A stretch of 64,000 bases of DNA from Archegozetes longisetosus (Eukaryota; Arthropoda; Arachnida; Sarcoptiformes; Trhypochthoniidae). Numbering within the stretch: the stretch's first letter is position 1; each line of letters begins with the position of its first letter. The position numbers were made by a program, and so were the translations under genes. The DNA is taken from assembly GCA_018873245.2 (NCBI GenBank), contig JAEMBT020000001.1, positions 3,162,001 through 3,226,000 on the forward strand, given 5' to 3'. The notes beneath the pieces were generated by a model. That model was not told where the DNA came from. It worked only from the letters and a program-made list of their open reading frames with translations, and did no database searches. Shown here piece after piece: positions 1 through 9,863 of the stretch.

Positions 1-430
1 AAGTTTTATATTTTTTACACATATTAGTATTTTTTGAGATTTGCATGCGGTCTGGGGGTAAAGTAGTTGAATATAGTAGGCATTTTAAAATATATTCTTT
101 AATTTCTTATATAAATGATTGCAAATATAGCCTATTTTGAAACTTCTGAACCCTCACTCTTGACGCCGAGTCAACTGATGGAACTAAGTAGCTGTGGACT
201 ATCCTTGAGTAGAAGATGGACACCGAAAAAGGAAAGATAGTGAAGTGTCTCGGTTTTCATCTCCGGCATCATTTCTTACTGGCCTTTTTTCACATGCTCC
301 TCCAATAACATTAGAAACTTCTGATGATGAATAGTTTTTTATACTTTCCATAAATTTTAGAATCTCTATCCAGACTTAATCAATAAATGTCACTGTCATA
401 TGTTTCTGTAGTTTTACGCGATTTTCAAAA

Positions 431-529
431 TGTTGCCAGGGAGGTACCACCCTAATTCTTGTTTCTTATAAAAATAACTAAAATATACATCACATATATT
501 TTTTCTAGGTTGGTACCTCGTTGGCAACA
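431..529. repeat. Short MITE with 24-bp terminal inverted repeats
   Basis: The left end (tgttgccagggaggtacc, from 431) is the imperfect reverse complement of the right end (ggtacctcgttggcaaca, to 529). About 20 of 24 terminal positions pair, around a 50-bp AT-rich core with no coding content. This is the structure of a miniature inverted-repeat element; the superfamily is not clear. Confidence 0.7.
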
Positions 530-1070
530 ATTTTATAAAATTTTCCGAAAATTTTATTCTCTCATTAAAGTGTGAAAATTTAATTTTTAAAATAAAAAGA
601 TTATCCTTATAAACTTACAAATAAGTCTAGTTTTTTCTGCGAAGAAATTAAAAAAATATATTTTGTCCATTTTCACCTAAAAAATTGCGAAGATTTTTGC
701 ATTTTGATTTTTTTATAGCTCCCAGGGGCCAAAGATCAAGGTCATTTGGTGTAACCTAACTTTTTAAGAGTCCTCTATACTATATTATAGTTTCATAAAA
801 ATTGGTGCTCTAGGGCACAGGTCCTCTGGGTTGCGCAACCCTTCCTAGATACGGAAACAGGCATTTCTAAAGAGTTTGAGTTACCTATTAAATAGTATTG
901 GACTGATTTGCCAACTCCTATAAATGCTGGTTTTACTATATATGAAGAAACCCACAGAATATCAACAGTATTTATAAAAGTATGTAATGTATGTGTTATA
1001 ATTAGTTTTTAACACAGCCGTAATAAGCACTAGAGAAACGGGGCTATAGCTCCATCATAGGCTTTCAAGT

Positions 1071-1672
1071 CATTGCGTTTAAGGGTGAATCCGGGCTAAT
1101 GGGTCTAAAGGAGTTCCCGACCCCCTATCCCCAAGTGTGATATATCATTGGATTCAGTTCGTCAAGCTGAACATTTTGATACCATACTTGACCACTTCTG
1201 GACAACTCCCGACGGGAGTGGCTGACCTCACCAATAGATATATCATTGGACTCAGGACATCGAACTGAGCATTTTGATACCTCACTTGATCAATTATCAC
1301 AAGTAGTTCTCGAGATATCCATCATTGTTTGGTTTAGTATCTCGTAATGGATAAACCTAGATTCTCGAGTCGTAACCCAAAAAGCCTGATATAAACTGAG
1401 GGAGAATAAGTTAGCTCGCGAAGCGACCTAACCTATTATACCTTAGTTTAAATCTGGTTTGGCTTGGGTTACGATTTGGTAAAGCCATGTTTACCCATTT
1501 TCGAGGGGGTTAGGTCTTAGTGGCCAGAAGTGGGCAGGTTCGGGTTTTAAGTAGTCAAGTGTGGTATCAAAGTGTTCAGCTCGACGAACTGAATTCAGTG
1601 ATGTATTACACTTGGAGTTGGGGGTCGGGAACCCCTTTAGACCCATTTGCCCGGATTTACCCGCGTTTAACA
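1071..1672. repeat. Nested foldback element
   Basis: Arms at about 1071-1205 and 1540-1672 are inverted copies (shared blocks include atgggtctaaagg, gttcccgaccccc and ttcagttcgtc on opposite strands). Inside them is a partial direct copy of the arm at about 1225-1295. There is also a second inverted repeat, 1372-1401 against 1440-1471 (gtaacccaaaaagcc and ggcttgggttac). The whole could fold as a hairpin within a hairpin. The only ORF over the right arm is a shadow of the repeat. Confidence 0.75.
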
Positions 1673-2401
1673 TTATTTATATTTTCCTTCAATTGACTTT
1701 TCATTCATAGAAATCAAGTGAAAGCAATTTAAATAATAACATAGATTTATTTCAGCTAAGTTTCAATGTTATTGCAGTTAATTTGAAAGTGTTAGCAGCA
1801 CCAGACTATTGCAAGTTACAGGACTGGTTTTCAAACCATAATTTTTGAATAGCATTATCTTAGATCTTGTTCTAACACTAAAATTAATCCTAAGCATTAT
1901 TTTCAGCTCTATCTACAACTGAAGCCATAGTAAATGACGTTTTTATTTAGTTTCAGGATAATCAATGGTTTCTTTACAAACGTAGTCAACGTGTGACCGA
2001 TGGCAAAACTAATGAATGGCTTTATTTCCCATCATTCCCAATTTAAGCTGCTTTGCATATCTGAACAGCTCAATTCCTAAAAAGATTATCCGGTCTTTAT
2101 ATTGTATAACGACGATGTTTACACTAAATATTAATTTTATCACATCAAAAGTCCTCAGTTTAACGTTACCGATAAGGCGTATATAAGAGGAGAATATCCC
2201 TATTTCTTACAAGCAGATGGTTTAAGGTCACAAAACACTATAAAGCAATGGATTCAAGTCAAAGCAATAATAGCCGATGCGCTTCATCTCGTCATCTTTG
2301 GAATTGAAGAATATTGCAGAGCAGACATCACTCAATATTCACCTAAAGTTTACTTTCAATAATCCTAAACCTTCAGCTTGATCATTATTTCTGTTCTTTA
2401 G

Positions 2402-2824
2402 TGCCCACCAGAACCTGCCACACAGTATTTCAATTGTCCTCGAACTGCACGCCCGACAACGACGATAACAACAACTACTACTACAATTGCCACTCAATTA
2501 ACTGAAACCACACAAATCCCAACATCACAATCAGAAAGTAGTCAAACCTTCGGGACATTGAGTCCATCAAACACTCCAATGGCTTCGAGCGAAATCACTT
2601 CTGCCTCAACGAATTCTAAGATCCCAGAAGTGAGTACCATAGAAAACGAAGAGCTAAGACTTGGAAGTTCAGAACAATGTAGTAGTCTTATTTGGTTCAT
2701 CCTATTTTTGGATCTATTAGCCATAGTTTGTACTATAGTTGCTGATTTGATGAGAGCTCAAAACAATACAAGACATCGTTCAAGAAAGATTGAAAGTAGA
2801 GTCTTACCGACAAAGTTCTTCTGA
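2402..2824 (+). CDS. 3'-terminal exon of a Thr-rich single-pass membrane protein
   Basis: The reading frame opens at a good acceptor (ttctgttctttag, ending at 2401) and runs 140 codons to a TGA at 2822-2824. It begins with a short Cys-Pro segment (CPPEPATQYFNCP) and continues with a mucin-like Thr/Ser-rich stretch. One strongly hydrophobic helix follows (SLIWFILFLDLLAIVCTIVA, about residues 98-117), then a short basic tail. The order suggests a type I surface protein with an O-glycosylated stalk. Upstream exons carrying any folded domain were not found, so the family is unknown. It could also be a degraded gene, because no upstream exon can be connected in phase. Confidence 0.45.
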   Translation, partial: CPPEPATQYFNCPRTARPTTTITTTTTTIATQLTETTQIPTSQSESSQTFGTLSPSNTPMASSEITSASTNSKIPEVSTIENEELRLGSSEQCSSLIWFILFLDLLAIVCTIVADLMRAQNNTRHRSRKIESRVLPTKFF

Positions 2825-3999
2825 AAGAGCAAAATCAGTTTTCTCTGTAGTTAATCTTAACGACCAAAAGTAACAGTCGCCAAGACAAGAACTACTAGAA
2901 GCGGGTTCTAAGAATGAGAAAGCAAAGAAACATCCAGTACTCAACGAATAGTTACCGGCAGTAATAAATCATTAAATACTTGTTTGAAAGTGGCTAAATG
3001 TGAATTAATTAATGGTCTCCGAGATAATAAATTTCATGACACTCACAATCAGATAACTATGCCTTTGGTCGAAACTGATCTGATCAATTAAACAGTCAAA
3101 GCTAAAGACAATCTTCATTTACTATAAACACAATAATTTTCTTTTTTATTTGTTAATAGTTCTCACTTTTTGTTGTCTTGTTTCAATTTAAATATAGTTA
3201 AATATTCAATTTATTTGTGTACAGCAGCAAAACAGAGATTCCAAGTGTGGGTACACATACCATATTCACATACTTTTCTGGTTAAACTTATTGTGTAATA
3301 GTTTTAAACTTGAATTATTATCTATTATTGCTTTATTTTATATCAATTATTACAACAAATCAACAAAATTTCCAACTCAAAAATATACAAATTCTTACGT
3401 GAAGTTAGCGACAGACTTTAATTGGGGTACCCTCAGTCCCTACTGTCTTCTCCACTGCTCGTAAAACTATTATATTAGTATTTGTCAAGTTCTCATTTTT
3501 CACAATTAAATATAGAACTTAAGTTGTTCAATAAAGTGATACTTCTGTATCTACTCTCAAGTATTCCCATTCAAATCATTTAAATTTTCTTCACACTACG
3601 GCTGATACCTTGATTAGAGTTGAACTTCATAGAAAATAATGCTTTATATCTTTAGCAGCCCTAAGATTTGATGTTCAAAAATCAGTTTAATATATGCATA
3701 GATTAGAACTTAGGTAAATGTTTGATTAGTAGAAAATGAGACATCAGAAAAGGACAATCTGTCTCTTGGAAATAGCAGCAATGTCAAAAAGAAAACCACC
3801 ACCTTCCTTATTAAAGTTTACTTTGAGTAATCTTAAACAGTGCGGAACCAACAGAGTGGAGATTCCAATTCAAATTTCTCTCTAACTTCACGTAAAAAAT
3901 AGTACATTATTGAGTATGAAATTTTATTAATTTGCTATAAAATATAGTAAAAATAGATTACAACTTAAATTTGAAACTATCGCACAATAGGTTCTAATC

Positions 4000-4326
4000 C
4001 AGAGGTTCCTAAAAGGTAGGTTGCAACCCAAATGTGGGTCACGGTTCACAAAATTCAATTCTCATCATATTTTTGAATAACGATGAGATCTCTACCATAC
4101 CTAATAAAGAACTTGATAAATTGAAAGCTTTAAAAATACGAATTTCATGCCGAATAAGAGTTTTTCATAACTAAGATTGCACTCGATATTGACGAACTTT
4201 TCTGTAAAAAACATTTATGTTGATTTTATATAATAAAATTCTGTAATTTTAATTAATTTTATTTTATGGGTCGCGAAGACTTTCGAAAATTTTGTGGGTC
4301 GCCAAAAATATCTGTGGGAACTAAGG
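4000..4326. mobile_element. Non-autonomous hAT-like element
   Basis: The left end reads cagaggttcctaaaagg. The right end, read inverted, begins with a related ttagttcccacag and carries the inverted ggcgacccac motif. An 8-bp imperfect target duplication flanks it (ttctaatc at 3992-3999, ttccaatc at 4327-4334). A CAGAGGTTC end with an 8-bp duplication is typical of hAT elements. There is no transposase ORF, so it would need a helper. Confidence 0.65.
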
Positions 4327-5711
4327 TTCCAATCTGAAAGGTATGTATTTAATTAAAATCAATATATTGTATGTATGACTCTGAACTTCAGACTTTGTGG
4401 ATAACCATTAAATTTTGTTTACTTCGTCATTGAGCTTAAAATTTAAGTTATATTGAACATAGATCTCACATTTGAAAATATTAAACTTTAATAACTTCAA
4501 CTTTGAAATTTGATTGGTTTCATCTCAATTCCCTTGTAGTTTATTTTTGGACTTAAAGCTATTGTTACAGATGCTTAGTACTCATTCGAGTCCACTTCAA
4601 AAATTGAGCGCAAAGCAATCATAAGTTCAGGTACTGAGAATCGAGTTACGCAAATCTCAGCAGATTCTGTAAAACTGGATGTAAGAGTATAAAAGCGTGA
4701 GAGTGTGCTCAACGATTTATCAGTCCCTACAATGCTTGAGTAGCAATGTTTTCATGCAGCGAAATATAGGTAAATCTGAGCTGATACTTGAAACTTAGAC
4801 TAAAAATGCTAATCTCATCATTTATTAATCAATAATTTGGTTATGTTTACTTCCAAATGCAATAAATCAAATGATTCAAGACTGCAGTTTTGATAGTTTT
4901 AATAACTTAAATAAAAATTTTGCATAGTAACTACTTTTTATAGTGTCAAAACTACTGAAAATCTTTAGGAATTGAACATGTAATAACTTTTCTTGGCATT
5001 AGAAATGATTGAACTGCCACTGCATTCTCATCAAAATGCAAAATTGACTGAATTTAGTTTTCTATGTGGGTAAGAACTTATATTTCTATAATTTATGTCG
5101 TGCATATCATGAATTTACTTTTAGAATATTGTTAAGAATATCCTCAATTTTTTATCACTAAATCTTATTCTACTTAAAACTCAAACTGGCATTAGGATTA
5201 AAGAGCGATTGTTGCTATAATATTCGTTATTAGTCTTATATTCAGTTGGTTTTATATTTAGAAAATTCGACAAAATTTTTAAGTCTATAAAATTAAATTG
5301 CTAAAACTTATTCAGTTTGTTAAGTTTCAAATTATTTATAAGTATTTATCAGAGAGCAATCATTTTACGATTCTTTGCAATTTTAATATCTATTTTTCGA
5401 TGAACTGAACATCGATATTGATCTTTCGATCAACATATTTACATAAATATTTTACATATAAATACATTTTATATAAGTTTTCATTATTCCATTTACACAA
5501 TAGATTAGATGTTTGACTAAAACATCAAATGATTAAGTTTATTCGTAAGTGCATTAAATGAGAACTTAGTCTGAGTTATAAAAAGAAAACTAAAGATATG
5601 GCCAACAATTAATGTTATAGACTATATTAACGAGAATTAATTTATCTTCTATTTAAATTTCAGTTCATAGGGGGAAACAAACACAACAGTTAAGAAAATA
5701 TATTGGAATAA

Positions 5712-5808
5712 GGTGAGTGTCAGCCAATATTGACTGTTATATAATATTTAATATCTATACCATATAATATCTAATATTAATCAGAAGTATTGACTGGCAC
5801 TCTCAGTT
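5712..5808. repeat. Hairpin MITE, about 95 bp
   Basis: gagtgtcagccaatattgact at the left pairs with agtattgactggcactctc at the right, around a core of repeated ataatatctaata. There are no coding features. It would form a near-complete stem. Confidence 0.6.
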
Positions 5809-6213
5809 CAGTCATTCTGTCCCTTAAGCTTTTCATCGATTTTATTCAATCCACTCCACAAGTATCTCGTGCTTCATCTCAGCTCTCTATTGATACAACT
5901 GGCGCACTACCTTATGGTTTAATTGGTCTAAAAGCTTCATTTGGATAATGCATTATTACTTAGTTTTAAGAGTTAATGACTAACTAAAACAATAGTAACT
6001 AAAATTTATTAAATAATAATTTAATTAGATATTGTTAGAGTCTAGACTCACTTATATAGAATGTCTAGACTTTAAAACAGTTTTCATTTGTTGCGATGGT
6101 TTTATAATAAGTTATATAAGATTGCACTTAACTGTTATTATATGCTCCGTTACTTTGTTCCTAATATTCTTGTAAAGAAACCTTATTCAACACCTCTTCT
6201 ATATATCGTCTTT

Positions 6214-6276
6214 AGAGCGCTATAAAGTTGTGTCTGTAACGTTATTTCAATTAGTGATAGGGCTTTATAGAGTTCC
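6214..6276 (-). repeat. 60-bp hairpin family, copy 1
   Basis: The minus-strand copy has terminal repeats (tatagcgc / ctttatag) and the internal signature ctaattgaaata read on the minus strand. It matches five other copies in the window (35416, 49578, 51814, 54983, 63206). See the finding on this family. Confidence 0.65.
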
Positions 6277-6654
6277 AAAAACGATATGCTGCTTTGCAGA
6301 CAATATTGTAGTTACCTAATAAAGATTAGTGTACTGTATTATTGGCCTTAAATATAACTACAAATAATGCTACAATAAATTGAACTCTCATATATTAAGC
6401 TTGAGTGTTTTCAGTATTTTGAATTTAATATACTTATGACTAAAATACATGTAAAAGGAAGAGATAATAAACTTTATAATTTTCGTCAAACTTCTAGTAA
6501 TGTTTCCGGATTTAGAACAAAAGTATTATCAGTTCCGAGAACTTTATTGTTCTAAGAAAAGTCTTTAAAATTCATTGCTCTTAAAAGATGGGCTCAAAAA
6601 TTCTTAGAACAAAGATCTCTTCAGCCAACAATAATTCATTTAAAGGCAGGATAT

Positions 6655-6890
6655 AAGATTTAGCTTCACGTACACTCACAAACCTAATAGTCCCTGATGG
6701 CAACCGAAAGTGATGCGTTGCGATAGCACGCTTTTCATCGTACCGTAATATCTTCAGATATTAATAAACTTATAGAATATTCAATATAATAATCGAAGCA
6801 AATCTAAAATCAAATTTGGCACTAAAATGATGCGAATCACAGGTAAATGAACATAGCAACAGCCTTTTGTTGTTGCTGCCGCAGGTTATT
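6655..6890 (+). repeat. 230-bp dispersed repeat, copy 1 of 3
   Basis: It shares order and wording with 48868-49085 and 56240-56460. Shared landmarks are the start near 'acaaacctaatagtccct', 'gcttttcat', 'taataaacttatag', 'aatcgaagcaaatctaaa' and 'gatgcgaatcacag'. All three copies lie on the + strand. They are diverged (old), non-coding and without obvious terminal inverted repeats. Confidence 0.65.
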
Positions 6891-7725
6891 AATTTTTCAA
6901 CTGTATTTCAAAGCAAGTTCAGGTCATGCTTGTTCTAACCCTCAAATATGTTTACTACTTGACAGAAGTGATCGGTTCTAATAAATTATGAGGTGATAAA
7001 CGTTAACACAATTACATGATAGAGCAACAGATTCACATTCTCTAAATTCATTTGTTGGTAAGCTTTGAGTTAAAGTTTTCGATTGGCTCCATTTGAACAT
7101 TTCCTTACTTATTGTTCTGAGAAAAATGCAAATCTTTTTTAATTATGTCCTAAAAAAACTTCCTTTATAACTAATGCATAGCTAATGTATAACTTTTCTC
7201 ATTTGAAGACTGAGTCATACTTTACTATTAATCTGAAGATATGAATAGGCAAAATTTGAAAAGTCAAGCTAACTATAAGTAAATTCAACCAATATATAAA
7301 TTAATAACTTTAGTTCCAATTAGTTTGGAGTTAGATTAAAACTGACTTCAGAAAAGTTGACCAAAACATCCTTTGATACCTGAAAGTCAAAGAACTGATA
7401 CAAATGCTAAGGAAAAAATCAAATGAATTATACGTAATTTCAATGAGTTTCAATGACTTGATTTTTAAGTTAATTGTATTTTAAATCCTCGCTCTGTCCA
7501 AATCTTCATTTTAACAAAAACTTGTTTAACCTAAACTTGAACCTAAGCTTAAATCAAGTCTAGAGCTGAGGCGCAGTTAAAATAGTGAAAACTTAGAAAA
7601 GACGTAATTTATTGTAATTGAGTGCACATGTTATAACACATTGTTTTGCTTTAAATTAGTAACAAAATTAAAAACAAATTTAGTAATAAAATCAGTTAAA
7701 AGTGTTTTAATAAATAACTGACAAA

Positions 7726-8808
7726 ATGCAAACAAAACGGAAGAAACAAAAACTATTAGAAATTAATAAAAGTGTTGAAAACAATTCAAATAATTTGAGT
7801 TTAAAGACCGACGAATTAACCGCAAAAATAAATGAAAACAATTCCTATTTTTCATCACTGATTGATTTAATTCCACCGAAAATTTATTTCGACGGAAACG
7901 AAGAGATTATGGAATCGATTGAAAACAATAAGAGATTGAGATTTGGTGACGAAAACGAGTTATCATCAAAGGCAAAGCACAAACGACTCAAATTAGATCC
8001 CAATTCCAACCAAAAAGTCTCACAAATTGCTCAACAATTCTATTCAAATGGCAAACAATTGAATCATAACAACAATAAAACCAATAAATTGGAAGAATTG
8101 AAACAAAAATTAAGTGAAAGAATCAATGAGTTGAAGTCAAGCAGAGGTTCGAAACAAAATCCGAAGAAATTGAGAGAATCGAAGAAAGAGAGACGTAAAC
8201 AAAACGCTATTCGATCTTCAAAACAAAAAGGATTTGTTAAAAACAAATTAAATAATGATTTGAACGGAGAAAATGATAGTTCAGTTGAGAAGAAGGATAA
8301 GAAATCTAAAGTAAACAACAGCGAGAATAATGAAAATGAGAAACTGCCTAAAATTTATAACAAAGACGGAAATCTGGTTTATTCAAAATTTGATTTTGTT
8401 TCGCCTCTCGTTCAAAGTGATCCCAATAAGAAGAAGAGTAAGAAGTCATTGAATAAATTGTTAGTCAAGGCTAAGAAAGAAGAGCAGAAATTATCTCACT
8501 TGGAACAGACCGACGCCAACGCAGCCAAACAGATGAAGAAGAAAAAGATGTGGAGAAATGCCATCGAGAGAAGTGAAGGAAATAAAGTTAGAGATAATTC
8601 AAAATTGATTGAGAAGACGTTGAATAAGAAAAAGAAGTTGAAGACGAAAAGCAATAAGGAGTGGAAAGAAAGAAATGAAGCTCTAGAGAAGAAAAAGAAG
8701 TTAAGAGAAGATAAACGAAAGCGTAATATCGATAAGAGAAAAAAAGAAATGAAAGATAGGAAAATAAGTAAAGCACGAAAAAAGGGAAGAATCATTAATG
8801 GCAAATAA
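7726..8808 (+). CDS. SURF6: SURF6 / RRP14-family ribosome biogenesis protein
   Basis: A single-exon 360-aa, highly basic protein. Family members are nucleolar proteins needed for pre-rRNA processing and large-subunit assembly. Residues about 45-54 (SLIDLIPPKIYF) match the N-terminal SURF6/RRP14 motif. The C-terminal third (about 265-355) is the Lys-rich SURF6 domain, with the hallmark KKKKMWRNAIERSEG near residue 271 followed by long charged helices (NKEWKERNEALEKKKKLREDKRKRNIDKRKK). Length is normal for animal SURF6 proteins (about 300-370 aa). The ATG at 7726 is the first in frame, with aaaatg context. A polyadenylation hexamer (8804-8809) overlaps the TAA stop and a second one lies at 8812-8817. 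The DPM2 stop is only 24 bp away on the other strand. Confidence 0.9.
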   Translation: MQTKRKKQKLLEINKSVENNSNNLSLKTDELTAKINENNSYFSSLIDLIPPKIYFDGNEEIMESIENNKRLRFGDENELSSKAKHKRLKLDPNSNQKVSQIAQQFYSNGKQLNHNNNKTNKLEELKQKLSERINELKSSRGSKQNPKKLRESKKERRKQNAIRSSKQKGFVKNKLNNDLNGENDSSVEKKDKKSKVNNSENNENEKLPKIYNKDGNLVYSKFDFVSPLVQSDPNKKKSKKSLNKLLVKAKKEEQKLSHLEQTDANAAKQMKKKKMWRNAIERSEGNKVRDNSKLIEKTLNKKKKLKTKSNKEWKERNEALEKKKKLREDKRKRNIDKRKKEMKDRKISKARKKGRIINGK

Positions 8809-8832
8809 ATTAATAAATTGTTTTGTCACTTT

Positions 8833-9157
8833 TTAATTCACTTTAAGTTTATTGTTTCTCATTTTAATAAAAGCAAATATTGCAACTGATAAGAAAAATG
8901 TAGTTCCAATAGCTATAGGGATTCCAAGGGCTAAACCAACTGATTCTTTGGGAAATATTGACCGAATGTAATGTTTTTGATTAACGAATGGGATCAAAAG
9001 TATCCACAAAGTGTAATAAATTAAGGTAATTATACCAAACGACAGCAGTCCTAAACCCACTTGTCTGTCATAACCCTGTATTATAATAAAAATCTATATA
9101 TTTCTTCAATTATAATTATTACCAATTTAATTAACTCACAGTCGCCCAAACGATCAT
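8833..9157 (-). CDS. DPM2: Dolichol-phosphate mannose synthase regulatory subunit DPM2
   Basis: Two coding exons on the minus strand, 9157-9140 and 9075-8833, with a 64-bp intron (donor GTGAGT, acceptor ATACAG) in phase 0. The spliced product is 86 aa, close to the usual 84 aa. DPM2 is a small ER membrane protein that binds and stabilises the DPM1 catalytic subunit through DPM3, supporting mannosyl donor supply for GPI anchors and N-glycans. Visible signature: DRQVGLGLLSF at the start of membrane helix 1, then IYYTLWILLIPFV, and a second helix at about residues 51-75. The first coding exon holds only six codons (MIVWAT), so an ORF-only scan would start the protein at a GTG and miss it. It is convergent with SURF6 and head-to-head with the coiled-coil gene. 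Confidence 0.88.
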
Positions 9158-9324
9158 CACTTGATTTCTGCTTAGAGTTATGTGTCGAAGAAAGTTTTGG
9201 CAGATCTTGAGAAATGTTTCAAAACTATCAGATGTAGGGCTGCATAAAATGTGCGATATTTCTTATCAAATACAGCCATCTCTCTCTTTTCATAACAAAG
9301 TTGGATATAGTGAATTACTAGCTG

Positions 9325-9435
9325 TAATATACACTCTTTGACAAATTGTTTGATTTGCAGACTATGTACATTATATCCGATATAGCGAACTACCGTTAAA
9401 ATCGACGGATTTTTATTGCATCAGGCCGTCTATTA
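9325..9435. repeat. Dispersed repeat with 'tatatccgatatagcgaactaccgt' core
   Basis: The stretch around 9368-9395 (attatatccgatatagcgaac) recurs with small changes at about 46120-46150 (ctatatccgatataatgaac). Both are preceded by 'ggtttgcag' / 'gatttgcag' and followed by a 'gccgt' motif. That links this copy to the TTAAGCCGT-rich repeats at 30.5 and 45.7-46.2 kb. Confidence 0.5.
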
Positions 9436-9863
9436 TAACGAGAGGCAACTGTACTAGTCTTAGGAGTGAAACTGTGCTCATCAGTACTACAGCGCTATCT
9501 ATGAATTGAAAAGTTGGTCTAAGTTATATTAATAAACTTTATCTGAAGCGTTAGATATATAATTCTATATAACTTAAAGGTTGGATAGGATTAGCGAAGA
9601 ACTTAAATATAGTGCTTAGTAGTTTTCCTGCTATCAGTGCCAAAAATATCTTTGGCCCAACTCTTAGTTTAGCCTTGCACTGCATTCTGTAAGTTATTTC
9701 AATAATAGTTCAGTTTTGCGTAAAGGCGTATCAGAAAAATTCTTTTAGAGCATGTTCTACTTTGTGGATTAGCTTAAGGATTAGCTCTGTTTTTGCTTAA
9801 TATCTCATTAAAAAATAATGATTAACTCCTGAACGAATCTAATGCAATGGTGTGTGACTTAAC

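Larger units (their letters stand above)
1..2401. other. Repeat-rich region without a supported gene
   Basis: No convincing exon is seen before 2402. The stretch holds a 99-bp terminal-inverted-repeat element at 431-529 and a nested foldback at 1071-1672, listed separately. Around 1950-2045 there is a short open stretch after a possible acceptor (tttcag at about 1950), but it hits a stop and has no clear donor, so it is not called as an exon. Confidence 0.5.
2825..7725. other. Intergenic, transposon remnants only
   Basis: No gene is supported on either strand. AT-rich sequence holds a hAT-like element (4000-4326), a hairpin MITE (5712-5808), one copy of the 60-bp hairpin family (6214-6276) and one copy of a 230-bp dispersed repeat (6655-6890). 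Confidence 0.6.

Noticed and set aside
1950..2320. Possible upstream exons of the Thr-rich membrane protein
   Set aside because: An acceptor-like tttcag precedes a 29-codon open stretch, but it ends in a stop with no good donor and cannot join 2402 in phase.
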